Assembly: GCF_963665245.1 (NCBI RefSeq)
Contig: NZ_OY762267.1
Location: 2,604,001 to 2,668,000 of the forward strand
Direction: 5' to 3'
DNA from: an uncultured Paludibaculum sp.
Lineage (GTDB): Bacteria; Acidobacteriota; Terriglobia; Bryobacterales; Bryobacteraceae
Length of the DNA: 64,000 nucleotides
The position numbers and the translations under genes are program-made. The notes beneath the pieces were generated by a model. It saw only the letters and a list, made by a program, of their open reading frames with translations, was not told the origin of the DNA and ran no database searches. Positions 1 to 7,918 of the stretch are shown here, in pieces. The first letter of the stretch is position 1. Every line of letters starts with the position of its first letter.

Positions 1-874
1 CAATCGTCGTAGAAAGCACTACGGGTTTGTAGCCAAGATCCTTTGCCTTGGCCGAAGCTGCCTTGACCGCCAGGAGGTTGCTGCCGATGACGAGGTTGCG
101 AGTACCCTCAAAACATGGGTCACCGGCTTTCGGAGTCTCTTCGACCTCCCCCTTGAGGCCAGCCTGCAGCCGCTCACGGACTGGTGCGGGCAACTGGGTG
201 GCAAGGCCGTACTTTTCGATGACCGTCCAGGCGGATTGGAACGTCGACGGGTCTGGCGCGGTGGGACCGGAGCCGATGACGTCGAGAGGGTCGCCGACAA
301 CGTCGGAGAGCATGAGGGAAATCACGGTAGCCGGCGCAGCCAGCCGAGCCAATTGGCCGCCCTTGATGAGCGAGAGGTGTTTGCGGACGGCGTTGAGTTC
401 GTGAATGGTGGCACCGCAGCCAAGCAATAGCTTCGTGGTGACCTGTTTCTCCGCAAGGGTGATGGGGGGAGCCGGCAGAGGGAGCAGCGCGGAGCCGCCA
501 CCGGAGATGAGACACAGGACGAGGTCGTCCGCTTCGGCTTCTCCGGCAAGGCGGGCGATCTGGCGGGCCCCATCAACGCCCCGCTGATCGGGCACAGGGT
601 GGCCGCACTCATTCAACTGAACCCGTTTGAGCCTGGCGAGGTGACCGTCCTTCGTATTGACGAGCCCGGCGGTAACACGTTTCCCGAGGGCGCGCTCCAC
701 AGCGTGGGCCATAGCAGCCGAAGCTTTCCCTGCCCCGAGCACGAAGATGCGTCGATAGCGGTGGACGGGAAGGTTCTTGAGGGCGGCCAGGACGGCGGTT
801 TCCGGCTGAGCTGCGGCAACAGCGGCCTTGAAGATGGCCTGAGCGTCGCGACGAAGGATCCTGGAAAGAGACAT
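1..874 (-). CDS. Glycerate 2-kinase, MOFRL/DUF4147 family (C-terminus cut by window edge)
   Basis: Translating the minus strand from the ATG at 874 gives 291 residues with no stop before the window edge. The N-terminal part matches the DUF4147/MOFRL glycerate kinase family (GckA/TtuD type), which phosphorylates D-glycerate to 2-phosphoglycerate using ATP. Visible motifs are GAGKAS (residues 47-52), SGGGSALL (124-131), a following LxxKQxxTKLLL-like helix, and a downstream LSDVVGDPLDVIGSGPT stretch typical of the family. The C-terminal MOFRL domain lies outside the window. The start is 6 nt after the aroK stop, so it is probably the third gene of an SDR-aroK-glycerate kinase operon. The family call is firm; the substrate is inferred. 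Confidence 0.85.
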   Translation of the reverse strand, partial: MSLSRILRRDAQAIFKAAVAAAQPETAVLAALKNLPVHRYRRIFVLGAGKASAAMAHAVERALGKRVTAGLVNTKDGHLARLKRVQLNECGHPVPDQRGVDGARQIARLAGEAEADDLVLCLISGGGSALLPLPAPPITLAEKQVTTKLLLGCGATIHELNAVRKHLSLIKGGQLARLAAPATVISLMLSDVVGDPLDVIGSGPTAPDPSTFQSAWTVIEKYGLATQLPAPVRERLQAGLKGEVEETPKAGDPCFEGTRNLVIGSNLLAVKAASAKAKDLGYKPVVLSTTI

Positions 875-880
875 CGATTT

Positions 881-1408
881 CTAGAATATGGGCAACTTGA
901 GGATCGAGTCGACTGCGCCCTGGGAACCGTCGGGCCCGACGGCCACTCGATAGTCGGATTTGTCGTAGAACGGGCGGCGTTCCCAGTAGAGCGTTTCGAA
1001 TTTCTCCGGATCGCGAGCAAGAGGCCGGTGAGTGGAATGGGCGACGCGGGAGCGGATGAGTTCGAGAGGCGCGTCGAGCCAGATGGAAAGGCCGTGGTTC
1101 TGGATGAGCTCGAAGTTACGGGCTTGCGAGAAGCATCCACCGCCCACCGAGATGACCCAGGGGACACCGCGGGCCACGTCAGCGACGCGGCGCTTGAGGG
1201 CGTCGCTCTCGATGCGGCGAAACTCCTCCTCACCGTGCTGGTCAAAAATCTGGCCGATGGGCTTCTGTTCGCGAGCTTCGATGTCCTCGTCCAGATCGGC
1301 AAACCGCCAGCCGAGATACTTGGCGAGAGACCGTCCTACCGTGGTTTTTCCGCTGCCCATGAAGCCCACCAGGTAAATACCCGGCGTGCGCTTCAACTTA
1401 AGAATCAT
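881..1408 (-). CDS. aroK: Shikimate kinase
   Basis: A 175-residue P-loop kinase that converts shikimate to shikimate 3-phosphate in the aromatic amino acid pathway, in the cytoplasm. The Walker A motif GFMGSGKTT is at residues 15-23. A shikimate-binding DLDEDIE segment, the GGG motif (VISVGGGCF) and a late lid region (RPLARDPEKFETLYWERRPFYDK) follow in family order. Length is normal for AroK/AroL. The ATG at 1408 overlaps the stop of the upstream dehydrogenase by 4 nt (ATGA), indicating translational coupling. No other shikimate pathway gene is visible here. Confidence 0.93.
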   Translation of the reverse strand: MILKLKRTPGIYLVGFMGSGKTTVGRSLAKYLGWRFADLDEDIEAREQKPIGQIFDQHGEEEFRRIESDALKRRVADVARGVPWVISVGGGCFSQARNFELIQNHGLSIWLDAPLELIRSRVAHSTHRPLARDPEKFETLYWERRPFYDKSDYRVAVGPDGSQGAVDSILKLPIF

Positions 1409-2190
1409 GCTTGCTGCTCCAATTGGCGGTGGAACCGCGCCAAGAACCTTTCAGTCTGCCATGGAAAGAGGCGCGCCGCGAGAAGCAGGAGCCGGGCACT
1501 GGCCGGAGTCACGACGGTGTTTGCCCTCTTCTCAATGCCCCGCGCGATGGCACTGGCACATTCTTCGGCCGTAATGGCGAAGCGCGACGGGTTGCTGAGA
1601 GAGGCGGGCATTGTGCCACCACGTACGTTGCCCGGGAACGCGGTTCTCACATAGCCGGGGCAGACGGTGATGACGTGGACACCGGTACCGGAAAGTTCAG
1701 AACGCAGCCCCTCGGAGAGTGCGCACAATGCGAACTTCGAGGCGGAGTACATAGAGAGCCACGGCAAGGTCAATCTCCCAGCGACAGAACTGATATTGAC
1801 GATGATGCCGCTTCCACGCGCTTTCATCAAGGGCGCGGTGCGCTGGATCAGATCGAGCGGGGCAAAGAGGTTGAGCTCGAACATGGCCCGGACTTCGTCG
1901 AGGGGTGAACGGGTGGGTGGGGCGTAGAGGCCAAATCCAGCGTTGTTCAGCAGAATGTCGATGCGCCCAAAGTGCAGGATGGCCTGCTGGACGAGGGCTT
2001 CTCGGAAGGGCGCGTCGCATAGGTCGCCGGGCAGAACGAGGTCTCCTGGCTTGGCGACCTGGGCCAACCGCCCGGGGGAGCGGCCGGTGAGGACGAGGCT
2101 GGCGCCGTTTCGGCGAAGCTCTGATGCGCAAGCGGCACCAATGCCTGAGCTTGCGCCTGTGATGAGGACGATCTGGCCGGAGATCTTCAT
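1405..2190 (-). CDS. Short-chain dehydrogenase/reductase (SDR)
   Basis: Classical SDR of 261 residues when started at the ATG at 2190. The Rossmann motif TGASSGIG is at residues 11-18, followed by NNAG and a catalytic Ser (NISSVAG) with YSASK, giving the Ser-Tyr-Lys set. It should be a cytoplasmic NAD(P)-dependent oxidoreductase; the substrate cannot be told from sequence. A longer open frame reaches 2247, but its first 19 residues are Cys/Gly/Pro-rich and would overlap the divergent LON gene. The 2190 start has an AGGG just upstream and puts the Rossmann strand at the usual distance from the N-terminus. First gene of the operon with aroK. Confidence 0.87.
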   Translation of the reverse strand: MKISGQIVLITGASSGIGAACASELRRNGASLVLTGRSPGRLAQVAKPGDLVLPGDLCDAPFREALVQQAILHFGRIDILLNNAGFGLYAPPTRSPLDEVRAMFELNLFAPLDLIQRTAPLMKARGSGIIVNISSVAGRLTLPWLSMYSASKFALCALSEGLRSELSGTGVHVITVCPGYVRTAFPGNVRGGTMPASLSNPSRFAITAEECASAIARGIEKRANTVVTPASARLLLLAARLFPWQTERFLARFHRQLEQQA

Positions 2191-2231
2191 TTGCCCTGGC
2201 GGTTGAGGGAGCGTCCTGGCGCCACCTCCGC

Positions 2232-2888
2232 ATGAGCAATAATACAAGGATGCCGGAGGGACCGCTGCCGCTGTTTCCGCTGGAGGTGGTGTTATTTCCG
2301 AACACCACTCTACCGCTTCACATCTTCGAAGAGCGGTACAAGGAGATGATCAACGAGTGCATCGCCGAGGACCGTGCTTTCGGGGTCGTGCTGTCGCGGG
2401 GAAACGGCGTGTTGCGAACCGGTAGCACAGCGACGGTAGAGCAGGTGGTGCAAAGGTTCGAAGACGGGCGGATGGTCATCATCACATTCGGACGTCAGCG
2501 ATTTGAGATTCTCGCGATTCAAACCGACCGTAGCTTCTTCCAGGCCGAAGTACAATATTTTGAGGACGATGACCTGGAGCCAGCAAGCTCTCAGACGATT
2601 CTCCTCGCCTTGGAACGGTTTGAGGAACTGGCGCGGCTGATGGAGGAGGAAACGGAGACTCCGGAGGCAGATCACCCAGAGTTGAGCTTCCAATTGGCGC
2701 AGATTTCGCCAGACCTGAACTTTCGACAGACGATTCTACAGATACGTTCCGAAGCCGACCGAATGGAACAAGTTTGCGAGCATCTCGCCGTCCTGTTGGA
2801 ACGCCACAAAGTGGGCAAGGAAGTCAGGAAGATCGCGCGGCGGAACGGCCACAGCAAGCACGTACCCGACGTCACGGGCCTGGACTAA
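2232..2888 (+). CDS. Stand-alone LON substrate-binding-domain protein
   Basis: A 218-residue protein made only of an N-terminal LON domain (PF02190 type), with no AAA+ or protease part. It begins LPLFPLEVVLFPNTTLPLHIFE, the hallmark strand-loop-helix of the domain, and continues with the family pattern GVVL...VVQRFEDGRMVIITFGRQRFEI, then a helical C-terminal half (about 125-205). Such proteins are common in bacteria; their role is not established, with peptide or substrate binding inferred from Lon. An alternative start is Met7 at 2250. It is divergent from the SDR gene with about 41 bp between starts, and followed 10 bp later by a HAD phosphatase, probably co-transcribed. Confidence 0.88.
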   Translation: MSNNTRMPEGPLPLFPLEVVLFPNTTLPLHIFEERYKEMINECIAEDRAFGVVLSRGNGVLRTGSTATVEQVVQRFEDGRMVIITFGRQRFEILAIQTDRSFFQAEVQYFEDDDLEPASSQTILLALERFEELARLMEEETETPEADHPELSFQLAQISPDLNFRQTILQIRSEADRMEQVCEHLAVLLERHKVGKEVRKIARRNGHSKHVPDVTGLD

Positions 2889-2898
2889 ACGACGACGC

Positions 2899-3585
2899 AT
2901 GCGCCTGAACCTACTGGTCGATGCCGACGACACGCTTTGGGAGAACAACATCTACTTCGAGGATGCGTTCGAGCAGTTTGTTGCATTCCTGGAACACTCC
3001 ACTCTGTCGGCCGATGAGATCCGGAGCATCCTGGATGAGATCGAACTGGCCAACAGCAAGGTGCATGGGTACGGTTCGCGGAACTTCGGACGAAATCTTC
3101 AGGAGTGCTACCGGCGCCTGGCGGGGCGGGCGATCCGGGCCGAGGATCTGGAGACAGTGAAGGGTTTCGCGCTTCGTATTCTGGAACAGCCCATCGATCT
3201 GATGGATGGCGTGGCTGAGACGCTGGAATACCTGGCAGGGCGTCACGCCCTGACTATCTGCACGAAGGGCCATGAAGAAGAGCAGAAGCTAAAGATCGAC
3301 CGCTCCGGCGTAGGCGTGTGGTTCGAACATACCGCCATCCTCAAGGAGAAGGATCGCGAGGCGTATGAGCGGCTCGTGTCTGAGCGGGGCCTGGACCCGG
3401 CGATCACATGGATGATCGGGAACTCACCAAAATCCGACATCAACCCGGCCCTGGAGGCCGGCTTACACGCGGTCTTCGTGCCGCACCAACGGACGTGGAC
3501 GCTGGAACGGCAGGAGTTGCGAGCGCCGGGCCCCGGACGACTGGAGATTGTCGAGCGATTCTCCGACCTGCGCCGCCTGTTTTAA
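2899..3585 (+). CDS. HAD-superfamily hydrolase
   Basis: A 228-residue haloacid-dehalogenase-like phosphatase. Motif I is DADDT (Asp8 nucleophile, Asp10 general acid); motif II is the Thr in TICTKG; motif III is a Lys in the KEKD region; motif IV is GNSPKSDINPALEAG. The helical cap sits between motifs I and II (about 20-105), as in subfamily I. It is likely a cytoplasmic phosphatase acting on a small phosphorylated metabolite; the substrate is unknown. It starts 10 nt after the LON-domain gene and is probably in the same operon. Confidence 0.88.
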   Translation: MRLNLLVDADDTLWENNIYFEDAFEQFVAFLEHSTLSADEIRSILDEIELANSKVHGYGSRNFGRNLQECYRRLAGRAIRAEDLETVKGFALRILEQPIDLMDGVAETLEYLAGRHALTICTKGHEEEQKLKIDRSGVGVWFEHTAILKEKDREAYERLVSERGLDPAITWMIGNSPKSDINPALEAGLHAVFVPHQRTWTLERQELRAPGPGRLEIVERFSDLRRLF

Positions 3586-3586
3586 G

Positions 3587-3615
3587 GGCGGACAGGGAGT
3601 CCCACTGGCGGACAG
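3587..3615 (+). repeat. Short direct repeat in the HAD-ADOP intergenic gap
   Basis: The 111-bp gap between the HAD gene and the ADOP permease (3586-3696) contains GGCGGACAG twice, at 3587-3595 and 3607-3615, a 20-bp period or about two helical turns. That geometry would suit a dimeric regulator, but two copies of a 9-mer in GC-rich DNA may be chance. I see no clear promoter or terminator in the gap. Confidence 0.25.
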
Positions 3616-3696
3616 TGAGAAGCGGGCCATCTAGGACCAAAGTGCTGATCCGGCGAGCCTTGCGTTTGGCTTCGGGCGTGCGAAAAGACGCTCAAC

Positions 3697-6090
3697 ATGC
3701 TTCCCGACTTAACTTTTGCCTTTCGTTCCCTACGCAAGACACTAGGCTTCACGGTAGTGGCGGTATTGACACTCGGTCTCGGGATCGGAGCGTCGACAGC
3801 CATGTTCAGCGTGGTGCATTCGGTGCTGCTGAGGCCGCTGCCGTACGTGGATGCGGCGCGGATCGTCCATGTCTGGGAAGAGGCTTCGGCAATGGGGTTC
3901 CCGGAGAACACCCCCGCGCCGGCAAACTACTACGACTGGAAGCAGCAGTCGAAGACGCTGGGGGACATGACGGCCCTGAGGCGCTGGGCGTTCACACTGA
4001 CGGGCCAAGGAGAAGCAACGCGCGTTGAGGGTCTGAAGTCGACAGCGGAACTGTTTCCTTTGTTGGGCGTGCAGCCCCTATTGGGCAGGGTGTTTACGGA
4101 AGCGGAAGATCGGGCCGGCGCGCCGTCGGTTGCGATTCTGAGCCACTCGCTGTGGCGCGACCGGTTCGGCGGCGAAGCGGCAGTGATCGGACGGACCCTG
4201 TCGCTGGACGGAACAGCCGCCACAGTAATTGGCGTCATGCCACCCGGATTCCGCATAGCCGGCTACGAGGCGGATATATGGACTCCGCTAGCGTTCAGTC
4301 CGGAGGATCGGGCGCGGCGCGGTTCTCATTTTCTTCAGGTGATGGCGAAGCTGAAACCCGGCGTGACCATAGAACAGGCACGGGCGGAGATGAGCGGCAT
4401 CGCCAAACGACTGGAGCGGCAGTATCCGGATTCCAACGCTCAGGTGGGCGCCGTGGTCAAAAGCCTGCGCCAGACACTGAGCGGTCGCCAGCAGCCCATG
4501 CTGTTGGCCCTATTGGGGATCGTAGGTCTGTTGCTGCTGATCGCCTGCGCGAATGTGGCCGGCCTGCTGGTCGCAAGGGCCGCAGGCCGGCAGCGGGAGT
4601 TTGCGGTTCGCGCCGCACTGGGGGCTGGAAGAGCACGGCTCCTGCGGCTGCAGTTGGTGGAGAGCTCCGTGCTGGCAGCGATTGCCTGTGTCGTGGGAAT
4701 CGCCCTGGCAGCATGGACCAAGGACGGCGTATCGCGGCTGTTGCCGGAGACCCTATATGGAGCAAAAGACATTGAACTGAATCCCATGGTGCTGGGCTTC
4801 TCGATGGTAGCCGCAGCCTTGACGGCTCTGCTGGCAGGCCTTGCACCTGGGCTGTTGACTTGGCGTGCCGCGGAAGCGGATTCGCTGCGGCAGGGCGGCC
4901 GGAATCAAGTGGGCGGCCGCACCAGACTGCGTCAACTACTGGTGGGAACCGAAGTGGCCCTTTCCGTACTGATGCTGACGGGGGCCGGACTTTTCCTTCA
5001 CAGCTTCCTGAAGTTGCAGCGTCAGGAGTTGGGGTTCGATCCGGAGGGTGTTGTCACCATGCGACTGGTGCTACCCGACAAGACCTATGCCAAGGATGAG
5101 CAGCAGGTTGCTTTCTATCTCGCTTCCCTGGTCAAGATCAAAACGATTCCAGGTGTGGCGGACGCAGGTTGGACCTATCGCGCACCCACCAGCATGGCGG
5201 GTGGCGCCAGCATGGTGACGTTTGACGGCAGGCCGGCACCGCCGCGTGGGCAGGAAATCGTCGTTCCGCATCGTTACGTCACACCTTCCTATTTTCCGAC
5301 CATGCGTATGCGGCTGGTGGAAGGCCGGATGATGGAGGCTCGCGACACACAGGGTCCGGTGTATGGATCCGTGGTGAACGAGACCTTCGCGAAACGCTAT
5401 TTCCCCGGGCGAACAGCCTTGGGTGCCACATTCACTGACAGCAACCAGGAAGCGAAATGCCGGATTGTGGGTGTAGTGGCGGATGTGCGGGAGTACAACC
5501 TGGATGAACCGGTGCGTCCGGTGATGTACAACCCATTGCAGGCGGCCCCGATGGTGCGCGACCTCGTGGTTAGGACCGCGATGGAGCCGTCCACGCTGGC
5601 AGCTCTGGTGCGCGGTGAGATTCGGTCGATCGACGCCAGCCTGGCGGTGTCGCACGTGCAAACGATGGAAGACGTGCTGTCCAAGGCTGTGGCCGGACCC
5701 AGGCTCCAGATGGTGCTGGCGGGGGTCTTCGCGGGACTTGCTCTGCTGCTCACGGGCGTTGGGTTGGCCGGAGTGGTAGCCCAGAGCGTGGTGGACCGGA
5801 CTCCGGAGATCGGCCTCCGAATGGCTCTGGGCGCGCAGCGCGGCCATGTACTGGCACTGGTGTTCCGCCAGGGAATTCTGCCGACCGGGGCGGGGCTGGC
5901 CGCGGGAGTCCTGCTGAGCTTTGCCATGGCCCGCGCCGTCCAGAGCCTGCTCTACGGTGTGCAGGCACACGATACGCGGACGTTCTTCACAGTGCCGCTG
6001 GTGCTATCGGGTGTGGCCGTATTGGCGATGTTGGTACCCGCATTGCGCGCTCTCCGGATTGAACCGATGAGCGCGCTGCGTTGCGATTGA
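3697..6090 (+). CDS. ABC transporter permease, ADOP type (two MacB-core/FtsX modules)
   Basis: A 797-residue permease with a duplicated architecture: an N-terminal membrane segment (about 17-37), a MacB-type periplasmic core domain, an FtsX membrane block (about 270-400, including LLLIACANVAGLLVARAAGRQREFAVRAALGAGR-like sequence), a second periplasmic core (about 430-650) and a second FtsX block (about 700-790, RTPEIGLRMALGAQRG). This matches the acidobacterial duplicated orphan permease family, thought to act in macrolide export or envelope remodelling with an ATPase encoded elsewhere. No ATPase gene flanks it. It ends 6 bp before the convergent DUF885 gene. The family is firm, the substrate unknown. 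Confidence 0.92.
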   Translation: MLPDLTFAFRSLRKTLGFTVVAVLTLGLGIGASTAMFSVVHSVLLRPLPYVDAARIVHVWEEASAMGFPENTPAPANYYDWKQQSKTLGDMTALRRWAFTLTGQGEATRVEGLKSTAELFPLLGVQPLLGRVFTEAEDRAGAPSVAILSHSLWRDRFGGEAAVIGRTLSLDGTAATVIGVMPPGFRIAGYEADIWTPLAFSPEDRARRGSHFLQVMAKLKPGVTIEQARAEMSGIAKRLERQYPDSNAQVGAVVKSLRQTLSGRQQPMLLALLGIVGLLLLIACANVAGLLVARAAGRQREFAVRAALGAGRARLLRLQLVESSVLAAIACVVGIALAAWTKDGVSRLLPETLYGAKDIELNPMVLGFSMVAAALTALLAGLAPGLLTWRAAEADSLRQGGRNQVGGRTRLRQLLVGTEVALSVLMLTGAGLFLHSFLKLQRQELGFDPEGVVTMRLVLPDKTYAKDEQQVAFYLASLVKIKTIPGVADAGWTYRAPTSMAGGASMVTFDGRPAPPRGQEIVVPHRYVTPSYFPTMRMRLVEGRMMEARDTQGPVYGSVVNETFAKRYFPGRTALGATFTDSNQEAKCRIVGVVADVREYNLDEPVRPVMYNPLQAAPMVRDLVVRTAMEPSTLAALVRGEIRSIDASLAVSHVQTMEDVLSKAVAGPRLQMVLAGVFAGLALLLTGVGLAGVVAQSVVDRTPEIGLRMALGAQRGHVLALVFRQGILPTGAGLAAGVLLSFAMARAVQSLLYGVQAHDTRTFFTVPLVLSGVAVLAMLVPALRALRIEPMSALRCD

Positions 6091-6096
6091 CGGAAC

Positions 6097-7827
6097 TCAA
6101 AGCAGGGGAGCGGTGTTGCCAGGCAGCATGATCTGCCGCATGAGCTTCAGCGGCAGGGGGCCTTGTTTCACGAACTCGTCGTGGAAGCCCTGCAGAGAGT
6201 ACGCCGAGCCTTTGGCCTGCTGGTAGTCGGCGCGCAGCTTGTAGATCATGAGCTTGCCGAGCGTGTAGTAGAGATAAGTGGGATTGTAGGCCCCGCGCCG
6301 CGACTCCTCGAAGGCGTTGGCCGGTTGCTGGAAGCCTTTCTCGACGAAGAGCTTCTGACCCTGCTCGACGGTCCAACCTTGGGTGTGGAGCTTGATGCCG
6401 GCGATGTAACGGCAGTCCCGCAACAGCGCCTCGGACAACTGAGCAAGATGGATCTTCGGGTCACCATTGCCATAGCCCTGCTCAAGCATCATCTGCTCGG
6501 CATAGTGAGCCCAGCCTTCAGCGTTCGAGGCAGCACCACTCAGCTTGCGGGTCTTCGTGGGGAACTGCTTGCCGTACAGGAACTGGAGATAGTGGCCGGG
6601 GAACGCTTCATGGATGGTGATCATCTGCATGACGTACTTGTTGTAGAGACGCAGGTGCTCTTCCTTGTGCTTCGCGTCCCAGTTCATCTCCGGCGGAGTG
6701 ACGTAATAGAACGCTTCGGTGGCCTTCTCTTCATAGGGGCCGGGGGTATCCATGGAGGCAAAGCTGCCGACACGAGCGTACACCGGAGTCTCTTCGATGC
6801 GAGGACGGACGTCCGATGGAACGGTGACGATCTTGTGCTCGATGAGAAAGGTGCGCGTGCCTTCGATAGTGCGGCGGGCGGCGGGGAGGAGATCCGCTTC
6901 AGCCGGGTGGTCGGCTTCCAGCGACTTCATCACGTCGGCGGGAGAGAGCTTGGGGTTGATCTTCTTCGCCGTCTCGACAAAATCGGTATAGTCCCTATCG
7001 AGATTGGCCTGTCCGACGGCGAGAACGCGATCGAGCGGCAGGTCGACCATCTCCTCGTACAATAGCTTTTTGGAGAAGTTCTCAGCCCCAATGGCGTAGG
7101 CACCGTTGGAGCGAGGCAACAGGTCGGACTTGAGCCAGGCAGCAGCGTCCTTCATGGCCGCAACGACCGCTGTGTCGGCCTTCTGGAAGTCACTGAATGC
7201 CTGTGCGTCACCACCAGCCGCGTCCTTGGCCCAGGCTGAGACCTCCCGCTCCAGGAAGCCGATGGAGCCGCCTGCGACACGGATGGCAAGATCGGTAAAC
7301 TCCTTGGGCGGATTCGTGACGTTCGCCTTCATCGCGGCGATGAGTGCCGGGGCCGCGACGAGACGAGCGGTGACACCGGCCAGACGTTCCTTGGCGGGGG
7401 CAAAGTCGCGTTTCATCAGCAGGTCGACGGCGCCACCGGGGGAGGCAACGTAGTCGATGGGATTGTGCCGCCAGGTTTGGATGGTTTCGAGATCAAGCAA
7501 TTCGGCCTGGATGGAATTGTGGATCATCGTAAGGTCGATCTGATCCTGCTCGGCGGGCTTGGCGGCCTCCAGCACCTCAGCCTGCTTTAGCAGATCTTTC
7601 AGTACAGCGACACGCCGTTCGTAGGCAGCGGCCGAGCGATCCTCCAATCGGTTGTCGTATTGATGGAACCCAACACTGGTTCCGAAGGAGGGGCTCCAGG
7701 CAAATAGCGCGTCGTAGTAGGCGTCGACGAAGGCACTGACTTTGGGCGGTTCCGGTTTGGAGGCACAAGCATTGAGAAGGAGGGCGAGGGTGAGGGCCGA
7801 TACCGCACCGGCGGAGACGAATCGCAT
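6097..7827 (-). CDS. DUF885 family lipoprotein, putative metallopeptidase
   Basis: A 576-residue exported protein of the DUF885 family. It opens with a lipoprotein signal: positive n-region, hydrophobic stretch and lipobox LLNA-C with the lipidated Cys at residue 21. The zinc-binding motif HEAFPGH is at residues 406-412, followed by YLQ, which is the family's HExxxGH-type active site. Its C-terminus has the expected long helical region. It should sit in the periplasm anchored to a membrane. Peptidase activity is inferred from the motif; substrates are unknown. It lies downstream of the SBBP gene on the same strand, separated by two hairpins, so it may be transcribed on its own. Confidence 0.9.
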   Translation of the reverse strand: MRFVSAGAVSALTLALLLNACASKPEPPKVSAFVDAYYDALFAWSPSFGTSVGFHQYDNRLEDRSAAAYERRVAVLKDLLKQAEVLEAAKPAEQDQIDLTMIHNSIQAELLDLETIQTWRHNPIDYVASPGGAVDLLMKRDFAPAKERLAGVTARLVAAPALIAAMKANVTNPPKEFTDLAIRVAGGSIGFLEREVSAWAKDAAGGDAQAFSDFQKADTAVVAAMKDAAAWLKSDLLPRSNGAYAIGAENFSKKLLYEEMVDLPLDRVLAVGQANLDRDYTDFVETAKKINPKLSPADVMKSLEADHPAEADLLPAARRTIEGTRTFLIEHKIVTVPSDVRPRIEETPVYARVGSFASMDTPGPYEEKATEAFYYVTPPEMNWDAKHKEEHLRLYNKYVMQMITIHEAFPGHYLQFLYGKQFPTKTRKLSGAASNAEGWAHYAEQMMLEQGYGNGDPKIHLAQLSEALLRDCRYIAGIKLHTQGWTVEQGQKLFVEKGFQQPANAFEESRRGAYNPTYLYYTLGKLMIYKLRADYQQAKGSAYSLQGFHDEFVKQGPLPLKLMRQIMLPGNTAPLL

Positions 7828-7839
7828 GCTTTCAGGGTA

Positions 7840-7879
7840 GCAACAGGCGTGAGGGGAAGATCGCCCTCACGCCTGCTGC
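7840..7879. other. Perfect 12-bp inverted repeat upstream of the DUF885 gene
   Basis: Positions 7844-7855 pair perfectly with 7864-7875 around an 8-nt loop, and the stem extends by three more pairs after one mismatch to 7840/7879. It lies 12 nt upstream of the DUF885 start codon and has no T-run on either side. It could end the SBBP transcript without a U-tract, act as an operator, or fold in the DUF885 leader. Confidence 0.55.
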
Positions 7880-7880
7880 C

Positions 7881-7906
7881 GGGGAAGGCCTCGGCGCGCC
7901 CTCCCC
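7881..7906. other. Second hairpin between the SBBP and DUF885 genes
   Basis: GGGGAAGGC (7881-7889) can pair with GCCCTCCCC (7898-7906) with a single A-C mismatch and an 8-nt loop. It is adjacent to the stronger hairpin at 7840-7879. Together they form a structured spacer between two genes on the minus strand. No T-run follows. Confidence 0.4.
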
Positions 7907-7918
7907 GTTGGCGGCCGG

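Noticed and set aside
613..1302. 229-codon minus-strand frame over aroK
   Set aside because: It overlaps aroK and the start of the glycerate kinase in another frame; product is Ser/Arg/Pro-rich without motifs.
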